Assembly: GCA_000384615.1 (NCBI GenBank)
Contig: ARQU01000014.1
Location: forward strand, 1 to 51,342
From: an alpha proteobacterium SCGC AAA536-G10
Lineage (GTDB): Bacteria; Pseudomonadota; Alphaproteobacteria; Puniceispirillales; Marisalimonadaceae
DNA length: 51,342 bases
Direction: 5' to 3'
Made by a program: the position numbers and the translations under genes. This document shows positions 43,079-51,342 of this stretch, in pieces (position 1 is the stretch's first letter; each line of letters begins with the position of its first letter). Below the pieces are notes generated by a model, which was given only the letters and a program-made list of their open reading frames with translations, was not told where the DNA came from and searched no databases.

Positions 43079-43722
43079 TTATACGATTTATCAGGAAAAA
43101 ATGATTTGAGATTTAGTCCCCCTTGTTGGATTATTAAAATTTGCCTAATGCATAGAAAAATAATTTTTGAGACAGAGCCTGTAAAATTTTCTGAAAAAAT
43201 CAAATAGAATTTAGCGGTCAACAATTAGTTCCTATTTTAAAACACCAGAATGGGTTTGTTTGTGATTCATGGAATATAATAAATTGGTTGGACAAAAATT
43301 ATAATAATAAAAAATTTTCCAAATCTTTCATCTAAAAATTTTTCTAGCTTTTTGTATCTCTGGACTTCTAGACAGTTTTTACCAATTTTATTTAAAATAA
43401 TTACTCATGAAATACCTAATGTTTTAGAAGGTGATAATTTGGATTACTTCATTTGAACAAGAGATGATAGAATAAAAGTCCCTATAACTTAATTTATACC
43501 TAAAATATCTTATAATATCAAAGAATTTAGAAAGTTAATAAGTCCTATTAAAAAAATTATTAAAAATAACGAATTTATTTCTGGGAAAGAGCCAAGTGTA
43601 GAAGATTATATTTTTTTGGAAATTTTAATTGCGTTTATTCTTGTATTACTTGTAATTTATTAGATGAATATGATCCAATTTATAATTAGTGCAGAAGAAT
43701 TCTTGAAATAACTAATTTATAA
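43079..43722 (+). pseudogene. Decayed glutathione S-transferase gene
   Basis: This stretch has no intact frame but translates piecewise, in order, into a bacterial GST. Frame A (from 43079) gives LYDLSGKNDLRFSPPCW and FETEPVKFSEKIK up to a stop at 43205. A frame switch near there gives FSGQQLVPIL and CDSWNIINWLDKNY, ending at the stop at 43333. A third piece from 43322 gives the C-terminal domain, including LDYFI*TRDD, FRKLISPIKKII and FISGKEPSVEDYIF, interrupted by TGA (43454) and TAA (43490) and ending at TAG (43661). A last shift gives LLDEYDPIYN*CRRILEI, ending 43722. At least three frameshifts and three internal stops, one apparently Trp to TAG, rule out a working product. Total length (about 215 codons) matches the family. 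No start codon remains. Confidence 0.8.
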
Positions 43723-44545
43723 ATTCATTTATATTAAAACAATGATTAATAGGTCCATTACCTTTGCCAAATTTTGGTGTGGTTTTAATAGCATTATTCA
43801 CATACTTATGTGCAATCTCAAAGGAATGTCTAATATCAATAGATTTTGCCAAAAAAGCCGACAAAGCCGAAGCCATTGTACAACCAGTTCCGTGTGTATG
43901 ACTTGTTTTGATCTTTGCAGATTCAATTGAATGAATTTCTGAAGAGTTTATTAATAGATCTGTAATAACCTTTGTTTCCATATGTCCACCTTTCAAAATA
44001 ACATGGCTTGCACCAAGTTTAATTATTTCTTTACCAACATTTTCCATATCTTTTAAATTATTAATTTTCATCCCTGTTAGAATCTCGGCTTCAGGAATAT
44101 TGGGTGTTATTATAGGCTTTGCTTCATGAATAAAATTTTTTAAAGCGTCAATAGCATTTTCTTTTAATAACTTATGCCCTCCCTTTGCCACCATTACTGG
44201 GTCTAATATTATATTTACATTTTTGTTACTCACAATATTATGATTGTTTAAGGCTTCTAGTACCGCTGAAATTAATTCTGCACTATGTAGCATTCCAATT
44301 TTCACTGCATGAACATTAATATCAAATAAGCAACAATTAATTTGTTTTACAACAAACTCTATAGGAATTTCGAATATATCAAAAACTCCGTTTGTATTTT
44401 GTTCAGTTAAAGCTGAAATTGCTGTCATACCATAAACACCAAGGGAGGTAAGTGTTTTCAAATCAGCTTGTATACCGGCACCTCCACTAGGATCTGAACC
44501 TGCTACAACTAATACTGTTCTCGATAAATTATTTATTTTTTTCAA
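43712..44545 (-). CDS. thiD: Hydroxymethylpyrimidine/phosphomethylpyrimidine kinase ThiD
   Basis: Ribokinase-fold kinase that phosphorylates HMP and HMP-P for thiamine synthesis or salvage. The TTG at 44545 gives 277 residues; the frame is open from another TTG at 44560, and neither start is strong. VAGSDPSGGAGIQADLKT near the N terminus, TALTEQNT-like SALTEQNTNGV, the LDPVMVAKGGHKLL segment and the anion-hole catalytic motif THGTGCTMASALSA identify it. The start lies inside the glmM tail (17-bp overlap), which suggests coupling. The rest of the thiamine pathway is not in the window. Its stop overlaps the end of the GST pseudogene. Confidence 0.93.
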   Translation of the reverse strand: MKKINNLSRTVLVVAGSDPSGGAGIQADLKTLTSLGVYGMTAISALTEQNTNGVFDIFEIPIEFVVKQINCCLFDINVHAVKIGMLHSAELISAVLEALNNHNIVSNKNVNIILDPVMVAKGGHKLLKENAIDALKNFIHEAKPIITPNIPEAEILTGMKINNLKDMENVGKEIIKLGASHVILKGGHMETKVITDLLINSSEIHSIESAKIKTSHTHGTGCTMASALSAFLAKSIDIRHSFEIAHKYVNNAIKTTPKFGKGNGPINHCFNINEFIN

Positions 44546-45911
44546 TTTTATTTTCTTCAAGAATAGTCTTGGCCATTATTTCTGTAATTTTGTTAACCTT
44601 ATTTTGATCATTACATTCAACCATTATTCTAACTAAATCTTCTGTTCCAGATGGTCGCAATAGAATTCTTCCTTTTGAGCCTAAGAGATTTTGCTGTATC
44701 TTGACTAAATTAGATATTTTATCTTTAGATAAAATATTCTTATCAATATTTCTTAGGTTTTTAAGTGATTGAGGTACAGGAGTAAATGGTCTTAAAAACT
44801 GAGAAGCTTTTAAACCAGATTTTTTAAGTAATGACATTATTTTAATTGCAGTTAATAAACCATCTCCTGTTTTGGCAAAATTGGACAATAAAATATGTCC
44901 TGATGGTTCACCTCCTAGTTTGTAATCAGATTTCATCATTTTTTCTAAAATATAACGATCACCCACATCTGTTCTATAAAGATTTATATTTAACTTTTTT
45001 AAATAATTTTCTAAACCTAAATTTGTCATTAAAGTACCAACTACCATATCATGGTTTAACTGGTTATTTTTTTTCATATCTTCAGCTAATACTGCAATGA
45101 TTTGGTCACCATGAATGATTTTTCCATTCTCATCTGAAAAAATTACTCTATCTGCATCTCCATCAAGTGCAATCCCTAAATCAGCCCCTTCTAGTTTAGT
45201 AATTTCGGCCATATTCTCCGGAAACATTGCTCCACAACCTAAATTGATATTTTTACCGTTAGGTTCTGTGCCTATAGTTACTGCTTCAGCTCCTAACTCA
45301 AATAAAACTTCAGGTCCTACCTTGTATGAAGCACCATTAGAGCAATCTAGCACAACTTTCATCAAACTTAAGTCTTCACTTTTTGGTAATATTTGTTTTA
45401 TAAACTCAGAATATCTTCCAATAGCATCTTCCATTCTTCTGGCTCTACCTAAATTTGCAGATTTTGCAAGTATTGGTCCGTTAGTCATTCTTAGCTGAAT
45501 TTCATCTTCAACATCATCATTCAATTTGAAACCATCAGCTCCGAATAATTTTAGTCCATTGTCTTCATAGGGATTATGTGATGCAGATATCATTACTCCT
45601 AAATCACATCTTAAAACTCTAGTTAGATGGGCAACAGCAGGCGTTGGTAAGGGACCAGTTGTAATAGCATCTAAACCTACAGACGTGAAACCTGCAACTA
45701 AAGCAGGTTCAAGCATATATCCAGATAATCTTGTATCTTTACCAATAAGTACTCTAGATTTCTTAATTCCAGCTTTACCATAAAAATATGCCCCTGCAGC
45801 CATAGCTAAATTTACTGCCATTAAAGCAGTAACTTTGTCTTTATTAACTTTGCCTCTTATACCATCCGTACCAAACAGTCTTTGGGTATTGTTAGAAGAT
45901 ATTTTTATCAT
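44529..45911 (-). CDS. glmM: Phosphoglucosamine mutase GlmM
   Basis: Converts glucosamine-6-phosphate to glucosamine-1-phosphate, supplying UDP-GlcNAc for peptidoglycan and lipid A. It has 460 residues. RLFGTDGIRG opens the protein. The phosphorylated serine is S111 in GVMISASHNPYEDNG. The metal-binding ALDGDADRVIF, the sugar-binding GGEPSGHILL and the phosphate-binding RPSGTEDLVRIMVE motifs are all present. It starts 11 bp after folP, an order (ftsH-folP-glmM) common in Proteobacteria. Confidence 0.96.
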   Translation of the reverse strand: MIKISSNNTQRLFGTDGIRGKVNKDKVTALMAVNLAMAAGAYFYGKAGIKKSRVLIGKDTRLSGYMLEPALVAGFTSVGLDAITTGPLPTPAVAHLTRVLRCDLGVMISASHNPYEDNGLKLFGADGFKLNDDVEDEIQLRMTNGPILAKSANLGRARRMEDAIGRYSEFIKQILPKSEDLSLMKVVLDCSNGASYKVGPEVLFELGAEAVTIGTEPNGKNINLGCGAMFPENMAEITKLEGADLGIALDGDADRVIFSDENGKIIHGDQIIAVLAEDMKKNNQLNHDMVVGTLMTNLGLENYLKKLNINLYRTDVGDRYILEKMMKSDYKLGGEPSGHILLSNFAKTGDGLLTAIKIMSLLKKSGLKASQFLRPFTPVPQSLKNLRNIDKNILSKDKISNLVKIQQNLLGSKGRILLRPSGTEDLVRIMVECNDQNKVNKITEIMAKTILEENKIEKNK

Positions 45912-45922
45912 TTAAAACCTTT

Positions 45923-46867
45923 TTATAATAATGCTCTTTGACAGATCATCGCCTGCTTTGTTTCAATAACATCATGCGTTCTTATAACTTGAACACCACA
46001 GTTGATTGCGTGCATAGCAAAAGCTATTGATCCGCATAACCTTTTACTTGGACAAACTGTTTTTTTATTAATTCCCCAAGATCTATAATTATCAACTGTC
46101 AACTCCTCAATTAATGACTTTCTACTTAATCCAATTAAAATTGGTACACCTAGACTATGAAAAATAGATAAATTACGTAAAATATCTAAATTGTGAAACT
46201 TATTTTTACCAAACCCAATTCCTGGGTCAATAATTATGTTTTCGGAGTCCACTCCCATGCTTAGCAGTTCATTAATTTTTTTTAAAAAAAATTTGTATAT
46301 ATCTATAGGTGCAAAACTATATTTAGGGTTATTTTGCATGGTAATAGGATCTTTTTGCATATGCATTACTATTATAGGTATTTTATTTTTTGAAACATAG
46401 TTAATTTTATTTTTATCATTAAAACCAGTAATATCATTGATAATATCTACTTTATTTTCATAACCTATTTTCATTGTAGACAAATTTCGTGTATCTAAAG
46501 ATATTAAGGATTTTGAATTTTTTTCTTTTAACCTTTCTATTACTCGCATGACTCTTCTTTTTTCCTCGCTAACTGAAATTGTTTGAGATCCAGGTTTGGT
46601 TGATTCTCCGCCAATATCAATAATTGATGCACCAAAATTTATCATTTTTTTAAAAGTCTTTTCTACAGAAATGTAATCTTGTTTTCGACTATTTTTGTAA
46701 AAACTATCTGGGGTAAGATTTATAACACCCATTATATGTGGTTGTGACATATCACAGTTAGAATATGCCGGTCTTTTTTTTACTATTTTTTCTAAAATCA
46801 TTTCAGCTTTAATTAACGAACCTTTACAATGAACCTTAGATAAACGTAAAAGATCTTTAGGAGACAT
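45923..46867 (-). CDS. folP: Dihydropteroate synthase FolP (core)
   Basis: Condenses p-aminobenzoate with the pterin pyrophosphate in folate synthesis. The 314-residue frame contains a full TIM-barrel domain: PHIMGVINLTPDSF, the IIDIGGESTKPGSQ pterin loop, SLDTRN, IINDITGF, IIDPGIGFGKN and the final QVIRTHDVIETKQA. The ATG at 46867 overlaps the stop of the upstream frame (46867-47055) as TAATG. The frame is also open further upstream to the A6/G6 tract and reads GGAYREVIMSPKDLL. Continuation of the upstream frame into it would need one extra base, so this is probably the main part of a longer, frameshifted folP. Confidence 0.92.
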   Translation of the reverse strand: MSPKDLLRLSKVHCKGSLIKAEMILEKIVKKRPAYSNCDMSQPHIMGVINLTPDSFYKNSRKQDYISVEKTFKKMINFGASIIDIGGESTKPGSQTISVSEEKRRVMRVIERLKEKNSKSLISLDTRNLSTMKIGYENKVDIINDITGFNDKNKINYVSKNKIPIIVMHMQKDPITMQNNPKYSFAPIDIYKFFLKKINELLSMGVDSENIIIDPGIGFGKNKFHNLDILRNLSIFHSLGVPILIGLSRKSLIEELTVDNYRSWGINKKTVCPSKRLCGSIAFAMHAINCGVQVIRTHDVIETKQAMICQRALL

Positions 46868-47055
46868 TATAACTTCTCGGTACGCTCCCCCCTTTTTTGA
46901 ATAACTCTTAATTGATCAAAACTACGCCAACCCCCTGCTATTTTAAAACCATTATAAGTATCTGATTCAAATTTAGGTATAGGTAAAATAAAAGTTTCAA
47001 CATCTTCACAAAAAGGTGGTGCAAATAAATATTTTTCTTTTTCCACAGTTATCAT
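46867..47055 (-). CDS. Probable N-terminal part of FolP, separated by a frameshift
   Basis: A 62-residue frame between ftsH and folP starting at ATG 47055. Its motif KIAGGWRSFDQLRVIQK resembles the L-A-G-G-W-x-x-F-x-x-V-E-V-I-x-R segment I recall at the N terminus of extended alphaproteobacterial dihydropteroate synthases. Near its end is the tract A6G6 (46898-46887). One extra A or G would merge it with folP to read Q-K-R-G-G-A-Y-R-E-V-I-M-S-P, giving one protein of about 378 residues from 45923 to 47055. Alternatively the two are translated separately by coupling at TAATG. It lies 23 bp after ftsH. Confidence 0.65.
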   Translation of the reverse strand: MITVEKEKYLFAPPFCEDVETFILPIPKFESDTYNGFKIAGGWRSFDQLRVIQKRGERTEKL

Positions 47056-47078
47056 TCATTCCCGAAAAATATATTTTG

Positions 47079-49007
47079 TTAGGAATTGTCTATTTCATTT
47101 GTAACAATGGTTTGTTTGGCTGTCGTAGATGGAATTCCAGCTCTTTTCTTTGGTTTTTTCGCTTTTGGTGTGCCTTCATTATCGTCAAATTTTTTAATAG
47201 AAATATTTAAACCTTTGCACAGATCTTGAATTTGATTCCCATCAAGAGTTTCATATTCTAACAAAGCTTCTGCCACCCTAGTAAGTTGTTTAGAATATTT
47301 CTTTAACATTTTCTCAGCATCAGTATAAACAGAATCAGCTATTCTTCGTATTTCATTATCAACTATTGAAGCAGTATTATCTGATACATTTTTTTGCTGA
47401 GAAACTGATCTACCGAGAAAAACTTCTTGCTCGTTGGCTTCATAAGCTAGAAAACCAAGTTTATCAGAAAGACCCCATTCAGTAACCATACGTCTTGCGG
47501 TATCAGTTACCATTCTAATGTCAGAACTTGCACCTGTAGTAACCTTTTCTTTTCCAAATATCATCTCTTCGGCAATTCTTCCACCACATGCAACCCTAAG
47601 GTCGGCATAAAGTTTATCTTTTGCCATTGAAACCCTGTCACCTTCAGGTAAACGCATCACCATACCTAAAGCTCTTCCTCGTGGAATTATAGTTGCTTTG
47701 TGTATTGGATCACTTGCTGGCGAGTAGGCCGCAACAACAGCATGACCAGCCTCATGATAAGCAGTAAGTTTTCTTTCATCTTCTGTCATCACCATTGACC
47801 TTCTTTCAGAACCCATCATTACTTTATCTTTAGCTTCTTCAAATTCAATCATGCTTACATTATTTCTACCTTTACGAGCTGATAACAAAGCGGCTTCGTT
47901 AACTAAGTTAGCTAAGTCTGCTCCTGAAAAACCCGGTGTACCTCGAGCGAGAGTTTTTGCTATAACATCTGATGATAAAGGAACTTTTTTCATATGAACT
48001 TTTAGTATTTTTTCTCTACCTATCATATCAGGATTTGGAACAACTACTTGTCTATCAAATCTTCCAGGTCTTAATAAAGCAGGGTCAAGAACATCTGGTC
48101 TATTTGTTGCAGCCACTAATATTACACCTTCATTAGTTTCGAAACCATCCATTTCAACTAGTAGTTGGTTCAAAGTTTGCTCTCGTTCATCATTTCCTCC
48201 GCCTAATCCAGCGCCTCTATGCCTACCCATAGCATCAATTTCATCAATAAATATTATACATGGTGAATTTTTCTTACCTTGTTCAAACATGTCTCTAACC
48301 CTTGAAGCACCAACACCCACAAACATTTCAACAAAATCTGAACCAGAAATTGTAAAAAATGGAACCCCTGCTTCGCCTGCAACTGCCTTAGCCAATAAAG
48401 TTTTACCTGTTCCAGGAGGACCTACAAGTAAAACACCTTTTGGAATTTTCCCCCCCAGTTTTTGAAATCTACTTGGATCTTTTAAAAACTCAACAACTTC
48501 TTCAAGTTCAGCTTTGGCTTCATCTATCCCAGCTACATCTCTGAATGTAATCTTATCCCTGTGTTCAGTAAGAAGTTTAGCTTTTGATTTTCCAAATCCC
48601 ATTGCTCCTTTAGCGCCCCCTTGCATCTGTTTCATAAAGAAAATCCATACTCCTATGAAAAGTAGCATCGGAAACCATGATATTAGTACTGATAATATTC
48701 CTGGCATACCACTTTCAACTGGTTCAGAAGTAACTTTTATTCCTTTTTCAGAAAGTTTGTTAGCTAATGCGTCATCTTTAGGGATATGTGAATAAAAGGG
48801 TACACCACTACTGGATGCCCCAAAAATTTTATCACCTTGTATGCTAACCTCTCTTACTTCCCCTGCGTTAACTCTTGCTAGAAAGTCTGAATAAGCAATA
48901 GCATTACCTGTATTCTTGGAGGATTCACCTTGAAAAACATTGAAAATGGCAACTAATACAAGTGATATTATTATCCAAACTGCTATATTCTTTCCAAAAT
49001 TATTCAT
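47079..49007 (-). CDS. ftsH: ATP-dependent zinc metalloprotease FtsH
   Basis: Membrane-anchored AAA+ protease that removes damaged membrane proteins and regulators; in other bacteria it controls LpxC and RpoH, both encoded in this window. It has 642 residues. Two membrane segments (about 7-24 and 105-125) flank a small periplasmic domain. The AAA core has Walker [10 protein letters not shown] at 195-203, the pore motif [15 protein letters not shown], Walker [10 protein letters not shown] and [22 protein letters not shown]. The zinc site is [13 protein letters not shown] seven-C/G run at 48450-48456 encodes LGGK and is in frame. Confidence 0.97.
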   Translation of the reverse strand: MNNFGKNIAVWIIISLVLVAIFNVFQGESSKNTGNAIAYSDFLARVNAGEVREVSIQGDKIFGASSSGVPFYSHIPKDDALANKLSEKGIKVTSEPVESGMPGILSVLISWFPMLLFIGVWIFFMKQMQGGAKGAMGFGKSKAKLLTEHRDKITFRDVAGIDEAKAELEEVVEFLKDPSRFQKLGGKIPKGVLLVGPPGTGKTLLAKAVAGEAGVPFFTISGSDFVEMFVGVGASRVRDMFEQGKKNSPCIIFIDEIDAMGRHRGAGLGGGNDEREQTLNQLLVEMDGFETNEGVILVAATNRPDVLDPALLRPGRFDRQVVVPNPDMIGREKILKVHMKKVPLSSDVIAKTLARGTPGFSGADLANLVNEAALLSARKGRNNVSMIEFEEAKDKVMMGSERRSMVMTEDERKLTAYHEAGHAVVAAYSPASDPIHKATIIPRGRALGMVMRLPEGDRVSMAKDKLYADLRVACGGRIAEEMIFGKEKVTTGASSDIRMVTDTARRMVTEWGLSDKLGFLAYEANEQEVFLGRSVSQQKNVSDNTASIVDNEIRRIADSVYTDAEKMLKKYSKQLTRVAEALLEYETLDGNQIQDLCKGLNISIKKFDDNEGTPKAKKPKKRAGIPSTTAKQTIVTNEIDNS

Positions 49008-49030
49008 GATATTCCTTTTATTTTATTATA

Positions 49031-50329
49031 TTATACAAATACTCTATTTATAAGGTAAAGGTTAAAAGATTTGTTTTTTGTAATTGTGTTTATATTTTTA
49101 TTCTTTTTAATAATATTTAGATGGGGTTTAATGTTTATGCCTTCAAGAGTTTGCAAGCAAGGAATTGTTTTATTTATTATATCTTTATATTTAAAAAAAA
49201 CATTTCCCTTACTAATAATGTTTAAGTCCGATTTAGAAAAAGGTATTAAATTACCAGATACGTTACTGACAATCAAAAATTTACCATCAAATAAATAATT
49301 TTCACCTTTTTTTATTTCCATGTTAAAATTAATATTTCTATTTTCTCTGATTAAAAATAAATAATTATTTTTTACAAATATTTTGACATTTCCTAATGTT
49401 TTATTTTTAGAGTTATTATTAAATATGGAACACATCAAATCATAAGTTTTTTTTCTTTTTGGAGGAAATTGATTCCCTCCAACAGTTTGAATTATTTTAC
49501 CCAAAATGTTAATAGTAAAAAGATTAGATTTCTCAAAAATTACTTTCATATTGTTATAATTAACTCTTGCAGCTCCAGAGTTATCAATCAATATATTTTT
49601 TGAAACCCAATCACTAAAAATAAAGTTAATTTTTTTTATTAAGATTTTACTTATATTACTAAATTTGAATAAATCTTGTGAAATATGAGGCCAATTTTTT
49701 TCACTAATTTTTTGGAGTAAATATCTTGTTTTAACTCTTTCAAATTTTAGCATACTATTTGAAGTATCTTCAAAAAAGATAATGTTTTTATGATCTATAA
49801 ATCTTTTTAATTGATCTTTTTTAAAAGAAAGAAGAGGTCTTATTATTAAAATTCCATTCCAAAAAACAATCGGGTGCATACCTTGAAGTCCATCTAGTCC
49901 TGATTTTTTTGCAAAACGCATAAACAATGTTTCTGCCTGATCATCAAAATGATGGGCTAAAAGTAAATTAGCTGATAGTTTGTATGACATTTTGCACAAT
50001 ATATCTCTTCTTTTTTTTCTTGCCCAATTTTGGATATTTCCAGTTGGTATTTTAGAATAAATTTTTTTTATTTCTGTCCTAAATCCAAGTTTTTTAGCTA
50101 TTTTTTCAACCTGATATGCCTCTTTGCTAGATCCTTGTCTTAAATTGTGGTCAATTATTATTGGAAAAATTTCAACGTTAAACTTATTATTATTTTCTAA
50201 AAAATTTTTAAGTAAAAATAATAGCGCCATTGAGTCCAATCCACCAGATAAGCCAAGAACAAATACTTTCTTCTTAGAAATTAAATCACTACAAATTTTT
50301 TGGAAATGACTGTTAAAAGTTTCAATCAT
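49031..50329 (-). CDS. tilS: tRNA(Ile)-lysidine synthetase TilS
   Basis: N-type ATP pyrophosphatase that converts C34 of the CAU-anticodon tRNA-Ile to lysidine so that it reads AUA. It has 432 residues. The PP-loop SGGLDS is at 28-33, followed by IIDHNLRQGSSKEAYQVEKIAKKLG, the LLAHHFDDQAETLFMRFAKKSGLDGLQGM segment and DTSN with the following R-x-x-x-R. The C-terminal half is lysine/asparagine-rich and diverged. It overlaps cpoB by 4 bp and precedes ftsH by 23 bp. Confidence 0.93.
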   Translation of the reverse strand: MIETFNSHFQKICSDLISKKKVFVLGLSGGLDSMALLFLLKNFLENNNKFNVEIFPIIIDHNLRQGSSKEAYQVEKIAKKLGFRTEIKKIYSKIPTGNIQNWARKKRRDILCKMSYKLSANLLLAHHFDDQAETLFMRFAKKSGLDGLQGMHPIVFWNGILIIRPLLSFKKDQLKRFIDHKNIIFFEDTSNSMLKFERVKTRYLLQKISEKNWPHISQDLFKFSNISKILIKKINFIFSDWVSKNILIDNSGAARVNYNNMKVIFEKSNLFTINILGKIIQTVGGNQFPPKRKKTYDLMCSIFNNNSKNKTLGNVKIFVKNNYLFLIRENRNINFNMEIKKGENYLFDGKFLIVSNVSGNLIPFSKSDLNIISKGNVFFKYKDIINKTIPCLQTLEGINIKPHLNIIKKNKNINTITKNKSFNLYLINRVFV

Positions 50330-51273
50330 TCAATAGAGCATTGTTTTTCATTCTTTAAAAAATTAATTCTTTTAACAAATTTTTCAGAAGGATTAATCAT
50401 AAATTCTAATGATTGATTTAGAATGTCACATAATTGATTTTGTGGTGCAAAATTCACAGCTGCTTCTGCAATTAGTAAAGTTGTTTCTTGAAACCTTGCA
50501 TCATTGGGAAAGACGCTGTTGAACTCTGCCAAGGCAATAGCTGCTTCTTCAAATTTCTTTTGTGCAAAGTAAACCCTACCTAACCAATATTGTGCGTCTG
50601 CAGTTTTTGGGCTTTCTTTATAAGTAGCTAAAAATTCTTTAAATGCTTTTTCTGCATTAATAAAATCGAGCTGACTAGCTAAATCAAGAGCATAATTATA
50701 GTTTTCTTCAGCTGTACCAACTGGCAATATTGTTTTTTTACTATCATCATTTGATTTTATATCTGTTGTTGATGTACTTGTCTGATTATCTTTTGGAGCG
50801 GCTTCTTTTACAAATCCTAAAACTCCATTAGTTTTAGAGTTTAGGCTATTCTTAGTAACATCAGCTTTCTTTTCAATTTTATACTGTACCGTATCTTTAG
50901 CTTCTTTATTCGTTATATTTTCTTTGTCAGATTTTATGGATGATAATTGTAGATGGCGTTCAACTCTTTTTAGTGCAAAATCAAGATCGAAAGTTAAATT
51001 AGTTATATTTTTTATATTATTTTCAAATAATCTAAGTTTGTTATTAATCTCATTTATTTGTTTTTCGATGATTTTTAGATTATCATTTTTATTTTTTAAA
51101 TTAGTTTGTTCTTCAACTAAACCAACAAGTTTTTTCAGGTTATCTTCAATTCTAGAAATTTTTTCCTGTTGAAATGACACAATATCTTTCAATCCTTCTA
51201 TAGTCTGAGAAGAAACAGGTCCATTATAAAAAAATAATATAAGTGAAGTAAGAATATATCTTAATTTAAGCAT
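50326..51273 (-). CDS. cpoB: Cell division coordinator CpoB (YbgF)
   Basis: Periplasmic protein that in other bacteria links Tol-Pal constriction with peptidoglycan synthesis. It has 315 residues. A signal peptide covers about 1-22, with likely cleavage after SSQ or nearby. A coiled coil follows at about 35-110, the TolA-binding trimerising part, then a low-complexity K/S/T linker. TPR repeats are at about 188-300, starting AEENYNYALDLASQLDFINAEKAF and continuing DAQYWLGRVYFAQKKFEEAA. In many Proteobacteria pal lies just upstream; that would be beyond 51342. The final 69 bases show no gene. Confidence 0.9.
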   Translation of the reverse strand: MLKLRYILTSLILFFYNGPVSSQTIEGLKDIVSFQQEKISRIEDNLKKLVGLVEEQTNLKNKNDNLKIIEKQINEINNKLRLFENNIKNITNLTFDLDFALKRVERHLQLSSIKSDKENITNKEAKDTVQYKIEKKADVTKNSLNSKTNGVLGFVKEAAPKDNQTSTSTTDIKSNDDSKKTILPVGTAEENYNYALDLASQLDFINAEKAFKEFLATYKESPKTADAQYWLGRVYFAQKKFEEAAIALAEFNSVFPNDARFQETTLLIAEAAVNFAPQNQLCDILNQSLEFMINPSEKFVKRINFLKNEKQCSIE

Positions 51274-51342
51274 TTCTGTCTCTATGAAATTATATCTAAA
51301 ATCAAGATATATAATAAATCATAAATTAATTAATAATAGATT

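Noticed and set aside
43033-43224. Minus-strand 63-residue open frame upstream of serC
   Set aside because: It has no recognisable content and lies antisense to the GST remnant and across the candidate serC promoter.

Overview
The window is a gene-dense, AT-rich stretch of an alphaproteobacterial chromosome. The evidence for this is the gene order (rnpB, the full mraZ-to-ftsZ division and cell-wall cluster, lpxC, bamD, recN, ligA; rluD/rpoH/purA/hisZ/serA/serC; cpoB-tilS-ftsH-folP-glmM), the bacterial type A RNase P RNA, the meso-DAP-type MurE, the outer-membrane genes (lpxC, bamD, mlaA, mlaC, cpoB), and a FtsZ with a long linker and a conserved tail. The very low GC, tiny intergenic gaps and many overlapping start/stop codons suggest a streamlined, probably free-living lineage such as the low-GC marine Alphaproteobacteria. 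The exact clade cannot be set from this sequence alone.

Layout. 1-1239: 3' part of an Uup-type ABC-F ATPase gene. 1289-1636: RNase P RNA. 1665-1719: a 10-bp-phased repeat array that looks like the MraZ operator. 1817-25489 (+): twenty genes in one direction, mraZ-rsmH-ftsL-ftsI-murE-murF-mraY-murD-ftsW-murG-murC-murB-ddl-ftsQ-ftsA-ftsZ-lpxC-bamD-recN-ligA, covering peptidoglycan precursor synthesis, the divisome, the first committed lipid A step, outer-membrane protein assembly and DNA repair/ligation. 25486-30518 (-): pepP, prmA, uvrD. 30644-31997 (+): mlaA-mlaC (lipid asymmetry). 31999-33678 (-): ettA. 33813-34187 (+): small YggT-like membrane protein. 34170-35666 (-): threonine aldolase and a one-TM hypothetical. 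35665-37651 (+): rluD and rpoH. 37652-42967 (-): purA, hisZ, serA, serC, headed by a candidate structured RNA leader. 43079-43722: a decayed glutathione S-transferase gene. 43712-51273 (-): cpoB-tilS-ftsH-folP-glmM-thiD.

Two probably essential genes, ftsI and folP, are each broken by a single-base length change in a poly-G tract (G8 and G6, where G7 would keep the frame). Two other G7 tracts, in ftsH and serC, are intact. Sequencing or assembly error is the simplest reading; real slippage is the interesting alternative.

No mobile element, CRISPR array, tRNA, prophage or defence system was seen. The content is mostly conserved housekeeping. The parts most worth a second look are the serC leader pseudoknot, the extended MraZ box array, the GST pseudogene, the homopolymer frameshifts, and a divergent gene pair (rluD and a hypothetical) whose start codons share bases.
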